Positions 5,625-13,800 of a DNA stretch of 14,065 nucleotides are shown here, piece after piece. Under the pieces are notes generated by a model that made no database searches, was not told the origin of the DNA, and saw only the letters and a list, made by a program, of their open reading frames with translations. Position 1 is the first letter of the stretch; each line of letters starts with the position of its first letter. The stretch is taken from the NCBI GenBank assembly GCA_035560795.1, contig DATMYV010000041.1, positions 1 through 14,065 on the forward strand. The letters run 5' to 3'. The translations under genes and the position numbers were made by a program. Origin of the DNA: Longilinea sp035560795 (GTDB lineage Bacteria; Chloroflexota; Anaerolineae; Anaerolineales; Anaerolineaceae).

Positions 5625-7503
5625 CCTGCACCTCTTTTTTCCCTTCGAGCGCCTTAAGCATGATCTGTTGTATGCGGTTAATCATCTCCGCCGGTTCCAC
5701 GGGCAATCCTTCCATAATCTGAGCGTTGGCATAAACTTGTTCGACGATCAAACCGGCACCCGGATCATCCTCGTCAATTGACGCCAGTGCTTTAATGAGT
5801 GGATGAGTCAAATTGATTTCGAGAATCGGTTTAGGCGTTTCGAGATCCTTTTGCAATAGCCGGTAAACACGTTGGATTTCAACGCTGGGACCTTCCTTTG
5901 GTTGGGCAAGGCGAACCGGCGAATCGACCAACCGGTCACTGATCCGGGCATCACTGATCCTGTCACCGAGAACCAACCGAAACCGTTTCAATATGGCGTC
6001 TGATTGCGGTGGTATGGATGCCTTTTCCGGATGATCCGGATTGTCTGTCTCCTTCGCCGTTGCAGGCAAGTCGGTCGTGGCAACATTCGCCAGTTTGCGG
6101 GATTTGTAATCAGTCAAATTCAACATAACAAAGGAATCGATCGGTTCCGAAAGGATTAATACATCCATTCCGCGCTGCTGGAATGCCTCAAGGTGCGGGC
6201 TGCGAATTGCCGCAGTGTCGGAGTCGCTTAACAGATAGTAAATTGAATCCTGATAGGGGGTATTCTCGATGTACTGGTCAAAGCTAACCCAATCCTGCAT
6301 ATGGTTCATAGAGTGAAAACGAAGCAGCGGCAAAATGGGTTCTTTGTTTTCATTCGGGTTTGCAATGCCTTCTTTCAAGTAACGGCCATAATTGATCCAA
6401 AACTTCGTATAGGCAACCTGGTCGTCTTTTGAAAGGGTTTCAAAGTGGTCAAGCAATTTCGATGTAAGCAGTTTTTTCAACTGCCCCATGGTTTTGGTCG
6501 ATTGAATCGCTTCTCTTGAGACATTCAAAGGAAGATCTTCAGAATCGACAACGCCAGCCATAAAGCGCAAGTATTCTGGTAAAAGGTCTTTACAATATTC
6601 CTGAATCATTACCTTGCGGGAATACAAATGTAATCCATCGGATTTGCGAGTTGAGAGTATTCCAGGTTCTGCGGATGCGGGAACATACAACAGGGCATAG
6701 ACTTGCACGGGGGCATCAATGTTGAGATGCAGCCATGTAAGTGGCAGCTCGAATTCTAACGTCAGCTGGCGGTAATACTCCTGATATCGTTCTTTTTGTA
6801 CCTCGCGAGGCAGCTGCCGCCAGAGAGCTGTGAGTTGATTGGCTTGTTCCTGTTTTTCACCTACATAAATTGGAAAGGGGATAAAATCAGAATGGCGCTT
6901 AATCACCGTGCGGATCCGATCCATCTGGCAGTATTCCACAAACTCATCCTTGAGGCGAAGTGTCACTTCGCTTCCGCGCTCATTCTTTTCACCGGGTCCG
7001 ACCGTAAAGGTGTCGGAGCCGGTGGAAAACCAAACTGCAGCCTTTTCGTCAGGATCATAGGACCGCGATGTTACCCGAATCCAATCGGCCACCATGAAAG
7101 CTGAATAAAAACCGACGCCGAATTGACCGATAATATCCTCCATCTTTGCGGTACCTGACTGGGCGGCTTCCAAAAATGCACGCGCACCTGAACGTGCAAT
7201 CGTGCCAAGATTTTCGCTCAATTCGGCCGCAGTCATTCCAATGCCGGTGTCTCGAATCGTTAAGGTTTTTGCCTCGGGGTCGGATGTAATCCAGATGCCT
7301 AATTCGAGTTCAGGGTTTACGATTTCGCGCTGAGTAAGCATCTGAAAATTCAAACGGGTGAGTGCATCGGAGGCATTTGAGATTAATTCCCGCAAAAAGA
7401 CTTCGCGATCGGTGTAAAGTGAATGAATCAGGATTTCAAGGAGTTGGCGGGTTTCCGCTTTAAAAGGGACAAGCGATAGATTGTTGGGATTGTTTTGATC
7501 CAT
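5617..7503 (-). CDS. htpG: HtpG, bacterial Hsp90 molecular chaperone
   Basis: HtpG is an ATP-dependent homodimeric chaperone of the cytoplasm. Of two adjacent ATGs the second (7503) sits 6 bases after GGAG and is preferred; the first (7506) has only 3 bases, so the protein has 628 or 629 residues, normal for the family. Numbered from the first Met, the GHKL ATPase domain shows the catalytic Glu40 and ELISNASDA (40-48), DTGIGM (86-91) and GQFGVGFYSAF (127-137). The middle domain contains LPLNVSREAIQ with the ATP-contacting Arg331. The C-terminal dimerisation domain follows a charged, poorly conserved stretch around 478-505 (TAKETDNPDHPEKA). No CIRCE-type inverted repeat is seen between 7504 and 7622, so HrcA control is not evident. 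The gene is first of a two-gene unit with the overlapping dehydrogenase. Confidence 0.96.
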   Translation of the reverse strand: MDQNNPNNLSLVPFKAETRQLLEILIHSLYTDREVFLRELISNASDALTRLNFQMLTQREIVNPELELGIWITSDPEAKTLTIRDTGIGMTAAELSENLGTIARSGARAFLEAAQSGTAKMEDIIGQFGVGFYSAFMVADWIRVTSRSYDPDEKAAVWFSTGSDTFTVGPGEKNERGSEVTLRLKDEFVEYCQMDRIRTVIKRHSDFIPFPIYVGEKQEQANQLTALWRQLPREVQKERYQEYYRQLTLEFELPLTWLHLNIDAPVQVYALLYVPASAEPGILSTRKSDGLHLYSRKVMIQEYCKDLLPEYLRFMAGVVDSEDLPLNVSREAIQSTKTMGQLKKLLTSKLLDHFETLSKDDQVAYTKFWINYGRYLKEGIANPNENKEPILPLLRFHSMNHMQDWVSFDQYIENTPYQDSIYYLLSDSDTAAIRSPHLEAFQQRGMDVLILSEPIDSFVMLNLTDYKSRKLANVATTDLPATAKETDNPDHPEKASIPPQSDAILKRFRLVLGDRISDARISDRLVDSPVRLAQPKEGPSVEIQRVYRLLQKDLETPKPILEINLTHPLIKALASIDEDDPGAGLIVEQVYANAQIMEGLPVEPAEMINRIQQIMLKALEGKKEVQDE

Positions 7504-7570
7504 CATAATCTCCAGGATGAGAATATTTTTCTTACTATTTTAAAACCTGTATTATGCGAGCAGAAATGAA

Positions 7571-7602
7571 ACACCAGCCGCGTTTCACTTGGCGGCTGGT
7601 GT
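7571..7602 (-). terminator. Terminator between the 180-aa gene and htpG
   Basis: ACACCAGCCGC (7571-7581) pairs perfectly with GCGGCTGGTGT (7592-7602) across a 10-base loop. The minus-strand tail is TTTCATTTC, and the plus-strand tail ATTTTACC. It begins 21 bases past the stop of the 180-aa gene and separates that unit from htpG. Confidence 0.72.
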
Positions 7603-7622
7603 ATTTTACCCTCATTTAGCCA

Positions 7623-8165
7623 TTAGTTTGCGAAAATACTTGTTTCCTGCCGCACTTGCAGATAAGGAACCTTTAGCGTTCCGAGTACCGGCAGTAATGA
7701 ATTAGAAATCTCCGCGTCATAAATGGATGTGAAACTCTCGTGTGTGACATCCAGATATTTCTGCATGTTGCTATTCTGGGTAATGCGGATTTTGCCATTG
7801 ATTCGCGATGAGCCTATGATGACTGAAACAGGAATCATGATGCGGTTTGGTTCTGTGACGTCATAATCCACTGGATCGGCCGCTGGCGGAATGAGATGGT
7901 ATGCTCTGACTTCGCTGGTTGGAACGACCATCTCATGGAAAGCCACCGGTTGTATACTGCCGGTCGAGGTTGTCAGCACCAATTTGGCATTGTAAAGCAC
8001 AAACTTGCTTGGCGCGGCATTCGTACGCAACCAGGTGCTCACACGAATGACTTGTTTGACAACAACCTCCCCCCAAATGATAGCGTATGCGGTGTAGAGC
8101 ATGACCGCTAACATTTTTTCATCGTCTGCGACGGTATACAGCGGCGATGATGTCGGTTCTGTCAT
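7623..8165 (-). CDS. Conserved hypothetical protein, 180 aa (possible DUF6812)
   Basis: The ATG at 8165 is chosen because AAGGAGG lies only 4-5 bases upstream; an earlier in-frame Met (8186) would add seven residues across that ribosome site. The protein (MTEPTSSPLYTVADDEKM...) has no signal peptide. A short hydrophobic patch (MLAVMLYTAYAIIWGEVVV, about 18-36) looks more like a buried beta/alpha core than a membrane anchor. The pattern GEVVVKQVIRVSTWLRT...KFVLYNAKLVLTT resembles a small beta-rich family found in Chloroflexota that I believe is DUF6812; this was not verified. A second similar half may begin near RIMIPVSVIIGSSRINGKIRI. The gene follows the threonine dehydrogenase by 42 bases and is probably co-transcribed with it. 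Function is unknown. Confidence 0.75.
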   Translation of the reverse strand: MTEPTSSPLYTVADDEKMLAVMLYTAYAIIWGEVVVKQVIRVSTWLRTNAAPSKFVLYNAKLVLTTSTGSIQPVAFHEMVVPTSEVRAYHLIPPAADPVDYDVTEPNRIMIPVSVIIGSSRINGKIRITQNSNMQKYLDVTHESFTSIYDAEISNSLLPVLGTLKVPYLQVRQETSIFAN

Positions 8166-8207
8166 ATGTCCTCCTTGCAGGAGCAATATTCAATCCACGC
8201 GTGCAAT

Positions 8208-9230
8208 TTACTTGCCAATATACCGTTGGCGAATGGCTGGCAGCAAGTATTCTTCGAAAGAGCGGTTTTGGTCGTAATCGGGTGCCCAGTTCCAATCTTT
8301 TCTGGCAGCAGAATCATCCACGTCGCCAGGCCAGGTGTCGACAATTCCTTGACGGTTCAGGTGCGGTTTGAATGAAACATCGGCTTTGGGAAATGCCTTC
8401 TTGATAATATCGTAGAATTCCTGGGCTGTCGGGCTGAAACTGGTGACATTATAGACGCGTTGCGATATTGATTCGGCCGGCGCTGCTTCCAATTGCAGCA
8501 TCGATTTTATCGCGTCTGGCATGACCATAAATGGCAGACGGGTATCCGGCCGGACAAAACAGTTATAATGCAGGTTTTGTGCCGCGTGATGCAGCATTTC
8601 GGGACCGTAATCGCTGGTTCCGCCGGTCGGAATGGTTACGGCACTGACAAGACCCGGGAAACGGATACAGCGAAAATCGATGGTGTTCAAACTGCGGTCT
8701 GCCGCCAACTGGCGATAATATGATGAGTAATAGCGGCCAAGATGTTCGCAATATAGCTTATTGCAACCATACATCGTTGTTGGCTGCAAAAAATCACTTT
8801 CCTTTACTTTCCCGAGAGAATTCTTTGTTGACAGATCCGGAATGCCGTAAACGGCAATCGAGCTTGGGTATATAAATTTCACCGTCCGGCCTTGCCATGC
8901 GGCTTGTTCAACCGCCAAACGCAATAAATTCAAGGTGCCTTCCACATTAATTTTATGAGCCGTTTCTGGATTGTATTCGGCTTTGGTCGAAAGAATGGAC
9001 GCCAGGTGGTAAATGGTGCGGATTTCAAATTCCACAACCAATCGGCCCAGAATCATGGCATCCAGAATGTCGCCAAGAATAAAGCGTTCACAGTATTTTT
9101 TTAATGACTCATCCAACGGACTTACATCCAAAGCAACAATACTGACATTCCCTTGCTCGCCCAGGTAGGTAATCAAGCCATGTCCAATTTCGCCATTCGC
9201 GCCAGTGATGAGAACAACTTCTTTACGCAT
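8208..9230 (-). CDS. SDR-type L-threonine 3-dehydrogenase
   Basis: This 340-residue extended short-chain dehydrogenase has the glycine motif TGANGEIG (9-16) for NAD, Asp35 closing the second strand, Ser123/Ser124 in YPSSIAVYG, and the catalytic pair Tyr154 and Lys158 (YGCNK). What narrows it from a general epimerase is the C-terminal half: FPGLVSAV, PTGGTSDYGPEM (201-212), DTRLPFMVMPDA (229-240), and the VDTWPGDVDDSAARKDW segment. These are typical of the UDP-galactose-epimerase-like L-threonine 3-dehydrogenases, which make 2-amino-3-ketobutyrate from threonine. That product is normally split by Kbl to glycine and acetyl-CoA; no kbl gene is adjacent. The ATG is preceded by AGAGGA. A related sugar epimerase cannot be fully excluded. 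Confidence 0.85.
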   Translation of the reverse strand: MRKEVVLITGANGEIGHGLITYLGEQGNVSIVALDVSPLDESLKKYCERFILGDILDAMILGRLVVEFEIRTIYHLASILSTKAEYNPETAHKINVEGTLNLLRLAVEQAAWQGRTVKFIYPSSIAVYGIPDLSTKNSLGKVKESDFLQPTTMYGCNKLYCEHLGRYYSSYYRQLAADRSLNTIDFRCIRFPGLVSAVTIPTGGTSDYGPEMLHHAAQNLHYNCFVRPDTRLPFMVMPDAIKSMLQLEAAPAESISQRVYNVTSFSPTAQEFYDIIKKAFPKADVSFKPHLNRQGIVDTWPGDVDDSAARKDWNWAPDYDQNRSFEEYLLPAIRQRYIGK

Positions 9231-9387
9231 CGATTCCTCTTTCAGGGATTAAGAATTATTTGCTGCTTCCGGAAAATGATTTTACGGGCAGTCATGTCTA
9301 TTTTACCGGAAGTGCTGGTTTCCGCCACTAAGATTTGTTATCAAAAAGACTGATAGCCATCGGACAGCCATGGGCCACAAAATGTAA

Positions 9388-9417
9388 AAGTCCCACTCGA
9401 GCTGTGGAGTGGGACTT
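9388..9417. terminator. Strong terminator after secF
   Basis: AAGTCCCACTC (9388-9398) pairs with GAGTGGGACTT (9407-9417) across an 8-base loop. The plus-strand tail is CTTTTTG and the minus-strand tail TTTTACATTTTG. It lies 23 bases past the secF stop at 9440 and ends the secDF transcript before the threonine dehydrogenase gene. The rest of 9231-9387 holds no gene. Confidence 0.85.
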
Positions 9418-9439
9418 CTTTTTGTTTTCAGTTTATTAC

Positions 9440-10384
9440 TCAGGCTGTTTTTGGAGTTTGGCGGCGGAACCAGGTGCGCCATTCTTTGTTTTCCCAGATC
9501 ACCAACAGCGGCGCTGCGATGAAAATGGAGGAATAGGTACCGCTGAACAAACCGACCAGGAGGATGACGGCAAATTCACGCAGGGTAATTCCACCAAAGA
9601 GTGCAAGTGCTAGAAGCATGAATTCGACGGTCATCAATTGCGTGTTAATGGAACGCTGCAGGGTTTGAACAATGGAGTGATTGGCCAATTTTTCGAAGGG
9701 TAATTTCCGCAAGAAAGTGCTGTTTTCACGGATGCGGTCAAACACAACGATTTTATCTTGGGTGGAGAACCCAATCACCGTCAACAGTGCAGTCAGGTAA
9801 AGTGAATCTACCTGCCAACCGAACAACTGGCCGCCAATGGCGGTCAGACTGAGCACAACCAGGATATCGTGGAACATGGCTACGATGGCACAAATGCCAT
9901 AGCGGAATGCATGCGGTACACCGCGGAAGGCCAGGGTGATATAGAGAATGACTGCCAAAGCAGCCACGCCTACCGCCAAAGAGGCCCGTTGTGCCACCGC
10001 GGCCGCAATGGATGGGCCAACGCTCTCAAAACGAGTAATGGCTAAATTTGGCTCATTAAATTGGGTCTTGATGTTTTCCACAATGGTGCTGCGAGTGGTT
10101 TCGTCCATGAAGGGCGAGCGGATGATCAACGAATCTTCTGGTTGCCCTTGCACCAGCGAGGTACGCTGGACATAGACTTCGTTTATCCCGTTGGCTTCAT
10201 AAAGGCGGACAATTTCTTCGGTGGAGGGGAGGGTGGTGCTGCTAAATTGAACTTCCAGCAACGAACCGCCTTTAAAGTCGACTGCCAATGGCAGACCGTG
10301 GATTGCCAGGACAATCAGGCCTGGGACGATGATTAACAGCGAGAGCAGAAAGAAGTAATAGCGTTTACCGAGAATATCGAGCAT
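9440..10384 (-). CDS. secF: SecF, protein-export membrane protein
   Basis: SecF with SecD forms the membrane complex that uses the proton gradient to help SecYEG/SecA-driven export. The start at 10384 (MLDILGKRYYFF) is chosen because AAGGAA lies upstream at normal spacing and the product matches the family; the open frame extends further into secD, but that part is not SecF-like. The 314 residues contain TM1 (about 9-28), the periplasmic P1 domain with VDFKGG (35-40), the VGPSIA motif (122-127) at TM2, TM2-TM6 in the C-terminal half, and GFSTQDKIVVFDRIREN (205-221) with the conserved Asp and Arg in TM4. SecF proteins often have N/H-D-T where QDK is seen here. The gene starts 13 bases after the secD stop. 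Confidence 0.95.
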   Translation of the reverse strand: MLDILGKRYYFFLLSLLIIVPGLIVLAIHGLPLAVDFKGGSLLEVQFSSTTLPSTEEIVRLYEANGINEVYVQRTSLVQGQPEDSLIIRSPFMDETTRSTIVENIKTQFNEPNLAITRFESVGPSIAAAVAQRASLAVGVAALAVILYITLAFRGVPHAFRYGICAIVAMFHDILVVLSLTAIGGQLFGWQVDSLYLTALLTVIGFSTQDKIVVFDRIRENSTFLRKLPFEKLANHSIVQTLQRSINTQLMTVEFMLLALALFGGITLREFAVILLVGLFSGTYSSIFIAAPLLVIWENKEWRTWFRRQTPKTA

Positions 10385-10397
10385 ATCCGGTTCCTTT

Positions 10398-11780
10398 TTA
10401 TAGTCCAAACAGGCTAGGGCGTTTTTCCGGGTCTTTGATCCAGGACATGACCACCCCGAGGAAGGTGCGAGTAACAAAAATGGCGGTAAAGACTGAAATA
10501 ATCACGCCTAATGCCAACGTCAGCGCAAAACCCTTCACGATGCTTGCTCCAAAGGTCGAACCGAACCAGAAGAGAATGGCACTGGTGATGAGCGCAGCGA
10601 TGTTTGAATCGCGGATAGAAGGCCATGCCCGTTTCCATCCCAATTCGATAGCCTGAGCAACGGTACGCCCTGCGCGCAATTCTTCCTTCATGCGTTCGAA
10701 GCTAAGAATATTGGCATCCAGGGCTGACCCTGTGCTCAACATAAAGCCCGCAATACCCGAAAGCGAAAGAGTAATCGGAATGGATCGGAATATGGCAAAT
10801 GCAATGACTGCATAAGTCAAAATCGCCAAATCCGCCACCAGACCTGGAACCCGGTAATAAATCGCCATAAAGAGCATCACAATCACGAAGCCAATGACAT
10901 AAGCGATCAGACTCTTATTGAGCGAGTCGACACCGAGCGTCGGGCCGATTAAACGGGTTTGCACGACTTCCAACGGAATGGGCAAAGAGCCATAACGCAT
11001 TTGAACAGCCAGATTGTTGGCTTCCTCGCGGGTGAATTTTCCCGTTATCACTCCCTGGCCATCCGGAATTGCATTTTGGATGCTGGGAGCCGAGATCACT
11101 TTCTTATCAAGGACAATACCCAACACCTTGCCAACATTGGCGGCGGTGTAGTCGCTAAATATTTTTTTCCCGGCATCCGATAACACAAACGATATTTCAT
11201 AATTTGGTGAATTGGGAACCGGAACAACACCAACCTCTTTGAGATCTCTTCCGTTCATCACAGTGTGCCAGACCTTTTCAGTGATGCCGGGCACAGCGGT
11301 TGCTGTGGCGTCGGCGCTGGGAGTGGCCTGGGGTTCTGGAGTAGGTTGGGCAGCGTTTGCGGCCCCTTCATCGGTGATGACCGTTTTGCCCATTAAGGCA
11401 TTTTGATCCTCCGAGCCAAAATCAACGAATTCAAGTAAACCAACCTGGCGGATCGTATCGATGACAGCTTTTGGGTCGGTAACACCTGGGAATTCGCCCA
11501 CAATACTGTTATCGCCTGCCACCTGGAAGTTGACTTCGCTGACGCCGAGCGCGTTTGCCCGGTTTTCCAGGATCGATTTGGCATCTTCCAATTCTTGACG
11601 GGTGACCGTGATACCTTGGGCAACTTTGGCATCTAGAATTACTTGTAAGCCACCGCGCAAATCCAACCCCAAAACAGTTTTCGGTTGGAAGCCGCCAATG
11701 CCGGTAGTTGTAAAACATGCCCACAATGAAACGGCGAGGAGCACAAAAATTACGATGATGTAAATATAACGTCGACTCAT
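10398..11780 (-). CDS. secD: SecD, protein-export membrane protein
   Basis: The 460 residues show TM1 (about 5-23), GLDLRGGLQVIL (38-49), a periplasmic P1 region, and five further membrane segments (about 289-446). TM4 carries the motif GSALDANILSFERMKEE (351-367), whose Asp355 corresponds to the residue implicated in proton transport. Most SecDs read G-M-A-V-D-A-N here, so Ser352 and Leu354 are mild departures. A linker of Pro, Thr and Ala (about 144-165, QPTPEPQATPSADATATAVPG) interrupts P1. Such Pro/Thr linkers in extracytoplasmic domains are common in Chloroflexota. The ATG at 11780 is preceded by GGAGG at about 10 bases. It is the first gene of a secD-secF unit with its own promoter upstream. 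Confidence 0.95.
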   Translation of the reverse strand: MSRRYIYIIVIFVLLAVSLWACFTTTGIGGFQPKTVLGLDLRGGLQVILDAKVAQGITVTRQELEDAKSILENRANALGVSEVNFQVAGDNSIVGEFPGVTDPKAVIDTIRQVGLLEFVDFGSEDQNALMGKTVITDEGAANAAQPTPEPQATPSADATATAVPGITEKVWHTVMNGRDLKEVGVVPVPNSPNYEISFVLSDAGKKIFSDYTAANVGKVLGIVLDKKVISAPSIQNAIPDGQGVITGKFTREEANNLAVQMRYGSLPIPLEVVQTRLIGPTLGVDSLNKSLIAYVIGFVIVMLFMAIYYRVPGLVADLAILTYAVIAFAIFRSIPITLSLSGIAGFMLSTGSALDANILSFERMKEELRAGRTVAQAIELGWKRAWPSIRDSNIAALITSAILFWFGSTFGASIVKGFALTLALGVIISVFTAIFVTRTFLGVVMSWIKDPEKRPSLFGL

Positions 11781-11808
11781 TCGAGAGAGGCCTCCGATTC
11801 ATGCAAAT

Positions 11809-11824
11809 GCCAGCCCTGGCTGGC
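11809..11824 (-). repeat. Hairpin in the secD leader
   Basis: GCCAGC-CCTG-GCTGGC is a compact GC-rich hairpin (6-bp stem, 4-base loop). It lies between the predicted secD transcript start (about 11828) and the ribosome site. There is no T run after it. It may stabilise the message or affect translation. Confidence 0.55.
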
Positions 11825-11834
11825 GCAATCAATG

Positions 11835-11840
11835 ATTATA
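11835..11840 (-). promoter_or_regulatory. secD: Promoter (-10) of the secDF unit
   Basis: A perfect TATAAT in the context GAGGGTATAATC lies on the minus strand 55 bases upstream of the secD start. At 17 bases further upstream the hexamer TACTCA matches three of six -35 positions. The predicted leader is about 48 bases and includes the hairpin at 11809-11824. Confidence 0.6.
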
Positions 11841-11888
11841 CCCTCGATGGATTGTGCTGAGTAGGGATAAATCTTTTTCTGACCGCAT

Positions 11889-12266
11889 TTAGGTAATAAA
11901 TTTTGTAATCCAAATGGTCCGGTAAGAAATTATTTGTTCTACAACCTGGGCAGGTGTAAGTCCGTCTGTAAAAATATAAAGGTTCGCGTGCTGTCTGGCA
12001 TGCGCAAGGCGGCGATGTTGTTCCTGATATTCTGCTTCGCTCCAATTTAGACTCCTGCGTGCAATGGTTACATCATAGGAGGCATCCAGGAAAACAAGGA
12101 TTTCCGGGCGGGTTATTCGTTGCCACATATCCGCGACATAAGAGTGCTCTTGTGCAATCGGTTTCGCGCGGAAGCCTAATGCACGCAGTCGCGAGGTGAT
12201 TGTACTTTTTCCGGAGGCGCAAACGCCTACCAGGCCTATGAGCGGATCAGAATCATTGGTTTGCAT
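11889..12266 (-). CDS. Small P-loop NTPase, kinase-like
   Basis: The 125-residue protein begins with a strand leading into the Walker A motif GVCASGKS (14-21), typical of small nucleotide or metabolite kinases. This is followed by RPEILVFLDASYDVTIARR (53-71), which resembles the strand and helix that carry the substrate in the dephospho-CoA/adenylate-kinase-like group. A basic lid-like stretch (RRSLNWSEAEYQEQHRRLAHARQHA) comes next and then NLYIFTDGLTPAQVVEQI. It is shorter than dephospho-CoA kinase (about 200 aa), so it is not that enzyme; substrate unknown. A stop codon lies two codons before the ATG, so this ATG is the first available. No Shine-Dalgarno is visible. It follows the phosphatase gene by 70 bases on the same strand and ends 49 bases before the secD promoter. 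Confidence 0.75.
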   Translation of the reverse strand: MQTNDSDPLIGLVGVCASGKSTITSRLRALGFRAKPIAQEHSYVADMWQRITRPEILVFLDASYDVTIARRSLNWSEAEYQEQHRRLAHARQHANLYIFTDGLTPAQVVEQIISYRTIWITKFIT

Positions 12267-12336
12267 GAATTATCTGGATTAGAATCACGCCAACCTGCAC
12301 AAGAGGTGCATGTGAAAGACTAATCTTATGCCAGTT

Positions 12337-13062
12337 TCATTGATTGAAAGGTGATGTAATAGGAACTGGCAACCGTACAGACATGCGCCGGATTTGTTCT
12401 TCTTCATTGGAGATAACCCGAAGAACCACCACGCTCATATCATCATTCGGGCGGCCGTGATCCAGCCGGATTGCCTGCCCCAATAACATGTCGGCAATTT
12501 CCTGGGCCAGCGGTTCTTGTTCTTCCAGTGTAGCTTCCAACATGGTGCAAACGTCCAGGTGTACCCCGTATTGGTCACCCGAATTCCAGACACCATCCGT
12601 GTAGAGAACCACAGTTAATCCAATCTCGAGTGGAATTTCAATGATGGCAGGTCGAATGTTGCGGGATGTGCCAATAGAAGCGCTTTCGCCGGCAAGGCAT
12701 TCAATCTTTTCGTCGCGCGCGATGAAGATAGGGGTCGGATTGTTTCGTGAAATGACGAGCGTTCCAGTCTGAAGATCGGCCGACAGGATATTCAAAGTTG
12801 CGGTAATGCGGCCGCCCCGTTCTGTAAAAAGGTAATCCGAAGCCGCCCGGGCAGCGGCACCATCTCTGACACCTTCGGCCAACAGGGCGATCACTTTTCG
12901 AACGACCATTGTGGAAATAATCTTGGCGGCTTTTCCGGATGTTTGCCCATCCGCCAGGACGACAGAAACTCCGCCATTCGGCCGTTCCACAACTTCAAGC
13001 GTGTCGCCGCTTTCTGCCATGGCGTATTTGTTGGTTTTTGCGACCGCAATCTGAATTTCCAT
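12337..13062 (-). CDS. SpoIIE-family protein serine phosphatase (PPM/PP2C fold)
   Basis: The 241-residue soluble protein is almost entirely one PPM/SpoIIE catalytic domain. Metal-binding acidic residues are seen in VLADGQTSGKAA (Asp38-Gly39), VVLYTDGVWNSG (Asp156-Gly157) and RPNDDMSVVVLRV (Asp207/Asp208). There is no sensor, PAS, GAF or membrane domain. Family members dephosphorylate anti-sigma-factor antagonists or other phospho-serine proteins in partner-switching cascades; no kinase or antagonist gene lies in this window. The ATG at 13062 has no Shine-Dalgarno. A TAAAAT box ends 7 bases before it, suggesting a leaderless message. The gene also follows the methyltransferase stop by only 29 bases, so read-through from that gene is possible. 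Confidence 0.87.
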   Translation of the reverse strand: MEIQIAVAKTNKYAMAESGDTLEVVERPNGGVSVVLADGQTSGKAAKIISTMVVRKVIALLAEGVRDGAAARAASDYLFTERGGRITATLNILSADLQTGTLVISRNNPTPIFIARDEKIECLAGESASIGTSRNIRPAIIEIPLEIGLTVVLYTDGVWNSGDQYGVHLDVCTMLEATLEEQEPLAQEIADMLLGQAIRLDHGRPNDDMSVVVLRVISNEEEQIRRMSVRLPVPITSPFNQ

Positions 13063-13091
13063 GAGAAGAATTTTATCTCAGATTCGATGAT

Positions 13092-13778
13092 TTAGAAAGC
13101 TGGCTCTTTTTTCATTGTAACTACAAATAGGTTGTCACTTCCGCATTTCAGGATCTCGAGCCTGGGTACAAGACCTGTGCTAATCAAAGCGGAGAATATT
13201 GTTTCGATCATTCGCTGATCAATCTGTTGTGATCCTGCCCATCGAAAAAGGAACCGCATCAACCTTACCATCCATTCGGAGCCATTTATCTCGACGGACA
13301 AGAGCACAACCAGAACGCCACCCGGTTTTAGAATTCGATCAATCTCCGTTGCTGTCGCCTCTGAAAAAATGTATGGGGCTGGGAAGGTAGAGAAAATGGT
13401 TGACATGCTTTCATTTGCAAATGGGATGCCTTCTGTACTTGCACAGGAAATCTTCAGATCCCTTCTGGTTTTTCGAATTCGTTTCTGGGTAAGCGAGCAC
13501 ATTTGTCGACTAAGATCGATACCATAAACCTCAGGGGTGATGAGACTCACCGCTTCGAGCAAATGGCCAGTTCCAAATCCAAGCTCCAGCGCCGGGGATG
13601 GCATGGTTAATGGTAGGATAGAAATTACCCATTTCTGCCAGCGGCCAAGCGAGACGAATCCTGCAACAAGATCATAAGCCCAGGCAAATGTTGTGTAAAG
13701 AAGGTGGAAAAGCACACCTAAAATGCGTGATATTCGATTTAAAAACCTGTTCTTGAATGTTGAAATTAGTCTTGACAT
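13092..13778 (-). CDS. Class I SAM-dependent methyltransferase
   Basis: The 228-residue protein has the SAM-binding motif I LELGFGTGHLLE (64-75), the acidic Asp88 that would bind the SAM ribose (VYGIDLSRQM), a motif around residues 130-137 (STFPAPYI) in place of the usual DxVxS/xxFP strand, and the ILKPGGVLVVL strand (149-159). An N-terminal amphipathic/hydrophobic stretch (about 22-56, FHLLYTTFAWAYDLVAG...SLGRWQKW) may hold it near the membrane or shape the substrate pocket. The general layout is that of UbiE/Methyltransf_11-type enzymes; the substrate cannot be told. The ATG at 13778 has no clear ribosome site and lies at the edge of the divergent rpmF -35 box, so the two promoters overlap. 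Confidence 0.85.
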   Translation of the reverse strand: MSRLISTFKNRFLNRISRILGVLFHLLYTTFAWAYDLVAGFVSLGRWQKWVISILPLTMPSPALELGFGTGHLLEAVSLITPEVYGIDLSRQMCSLTQKRIRKTRRDLKISCASTEGIPFANESMSTIFSTFPAPYIFSEATATEIDRILKPGGVLVVLLSVEINGSEWMVRLMRFLFRWAGSQQIDQRMIETIFSALISTGLVPRLEILKCGSDNLFVVTMKKEPAF

Positions 13779-13800
13779 ACAGATACGCTGCGGATATAAT
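13772..13800 (+). promoter_or_regulatory. rpmF: Perfect consensus sigma-70-type promoter of rpmF
   Basis: TTGACA (13772-13777) and TATAAT (13795-13800) are separated by exactly 17 bases, a full match to the housekeeping consensus. The predicted start near 13807 gives a leader of about 53 bases. The last base of the -35 box falls inside the start codon of the divergent methyltransferase gene. Confidence 0.9.

Noticed and set aside
7504..7622. CIRCE heat-shock operator upstream of htpG
   Set aside because: The only inverted repeat (7571-7602) does not match TTAGCACTC-N9-GAGTGCTAA and is better explained as the terminator of the preceding gene.
10385..10477. N-terminal extension of SecF by 31 residues
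   Set aside because: The extension overlaps the secD coding end, is not SecF-like, and the ribosome site AAGGAA points to the ATG at 10384.
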